Origin: Leucothrix mucor
Lineage (GTDB): Bacteria; Pseudomonadota; Gammaproteobacteria; Thiotrichales; Thiotrichaceae
Reading direction: 5' to 3'
Assembly (NCBI GenBank): GCA_011322515.1
Contig: DRMS01000274.1
Coordinates: forward strand, 1 to 6,403
Length of the DNA: 6,403 nt
The translations under genes and the position numbers were made by a program. The notes beneath the pieces are model-generated. The model was not told the DNA's origin. It did no database searches and worked only from the letters and a program-made list of their open reading frames with translations. Below are positions 5,788 through 6,403 of the stretch, in pieces (positions within the stretch are counted from its first letter, which is position 1; every line of letters begins with the position of its first letter).

Positions 5788-6402
5788 TTAAAAATCAAAC
5801 TCTATCTGCACAGCTGTATCAGGTGGGTAAAATCTTACGCCTATACCAATTAACCTTACAGGACGTTTACCCCGTTTCCATGCTTTTGTACACAGTTTAT
5901 AAAATATCTGTTTGTTTAAACGGGTCGATGATAGTTGTAGGGTGGTGGTTTCAAAATCATTAAAGCGAATTTTTATTATCGCTGTTTTTTGTTGTAATAC
6001 TTGCGATTGCCTAGCACGTTGTAAGCGTTCCATCAGTTGTCTAAATAGATCGGGTATTTCTAGTAGGCAGGCTTCTAAATTAGGGAGGTCTTGTGGATAG
6101 GTTTCTTCGACACTTAATGATTTTCGAATACGATGTATTTTAACTTCGCGATCATCAATACCACGCGCAAGTTGATAAAGTCGGATCCCAAAACGACCAA
6201 AGTGCTGGCTTAATTGTTGCTCGCTATAAGCTTGTAGGTCGCTACAGTTAAAAATACCCATAGCAGCCATCTTTTTTTCGGTAACTTTGCCTACTCCAAA
6301 GATTTTAGAGACGGGTAGCTTGAGTATAAAATCATTGATTTTATCGGGTGTTATTACAAATTGAGCGTTAGGTTTGCGCCAATCACTTGCAATTTTAGCA
6401 AG
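5788..6402 (-). CDS. dinB: DNA polymerase IV (DinB), N-terminus beyond the right edge
   Basis: The frame is open from the right edge to TAA at 5788-5790 and gives 204 residues. It begins LAKIASDWRKPNAQFVITPD, which matches the end of the Y-family palm domain. The thumb follows with the helix-hairpin-helix LPVSKIFGVGKVTEKKMAAMGI (29-50), then HFGRFGIRLYQLARGIDDREV (67-87). The linker RKSLSVEET and a complete little-finger domain (about 92-196) come next. E. coli DinB has 351 residues, so the visible part is the C-terminal three fifths; the catalytic acidic residues lie outside the window. The C-terminal QIEFDF resembles a sliding-clamp binding motif. DinB is an error-prone translesion polymerase, usually SOS-induced; any LexA box would be off-window. 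The ATG at 6270 is an internal methionine and not the start. Confidence 0.96.
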   Translation of the reverse strand, partial: LAKIASDWRKPNAQFVITPDKINDFILKLPVSKIFGVGKVTEKKMAAMGIFNCSDLQAYSEQQLSQHFGRFGIRLYQLARGIDDREVKIHRIRKSLSVEETYPQDLPNLEACLLEIPDLFRQLMERLQRARQSQVLQQKTAIIKIRFNDFETTTLQLSSTRLNKQIFYKLCTKAWKRGKRPVRLIGIGVRFYPPDTAVQIEFDF

Positions 6403-6403
6403 A

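Noticed and set aside
5912..6100. Plus-strand open frame of 62 codons antisense to dinB.
   Set aside because: It lies opposite the little-finger domain of DinB and has no support of its own.

Overview
The window reads as chromosomal DNA of a moderately AT-rich gammaproteobacterium. That placement rests on a Can-type beta-carbonic anhydrase whose zinc ligands sit at the same residue numbers as in E. coli Can, on the overlapping rph-rdgB pair, and on an E. coli-like DinB. The genus cannot be fixed from this sequence. Every recognisable gene lies on the minus strand, so the gene order in the direction of transcription runs from right to left.

Reading right to left: (1) the C-terminal 204 codons of dinB (DNA polymerase IV), cut by the right edge; (2) a gene-free stretch of about 585 bases holding a long palindromic repeat element (copy B) and some small hairpins; (3) a beta-carbonic anhydrase gene with a TTG start; (4) a tight operon rph-rdgB-plsC (RNase PH, ITP/XTP pyrophosphatase, lysophospholipid acyltransferase), joined by two ATGA stop/start overlaps; (5) a small hemerythrin-like protein with a very strong ribosome binding site; (6) a second palindromic element (copy A), inserted exactly at the hemerythrin stop codon and inverted relative to copy B; (7) a long reading frame of 485 codons that runs off the left edge. 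The last encodes a DUF3375 protein, which I identify as JetA, the kleisin-like subunit of a type I Wadjet (JetABCD) anti-plasmid SMC system.

The middle of the window is housekeeping: tRNA 3'-end maturation (rph), nucleotide-pool sanitation (rdgB), phosphatidic acid synthesis (plsC) and CO2/bicarbonate interconversion (can). The two points of most interest are the edge of a probable Wadjet locus, whose jetB, jetC and jetD should lie just beyond the left edge, and a 160-180 bp fold-back element present twice in inverted orientation. The element has terminal inverted repeats that continue as near-complete dyad symmetry to a loop of 3-5 bases, and both copies are flanked by TTA direct repeats. 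It looks like a MITE-type mobile element. The two copies bracket the housekeeping block and separate it from jetA on one side and dinB on the other.
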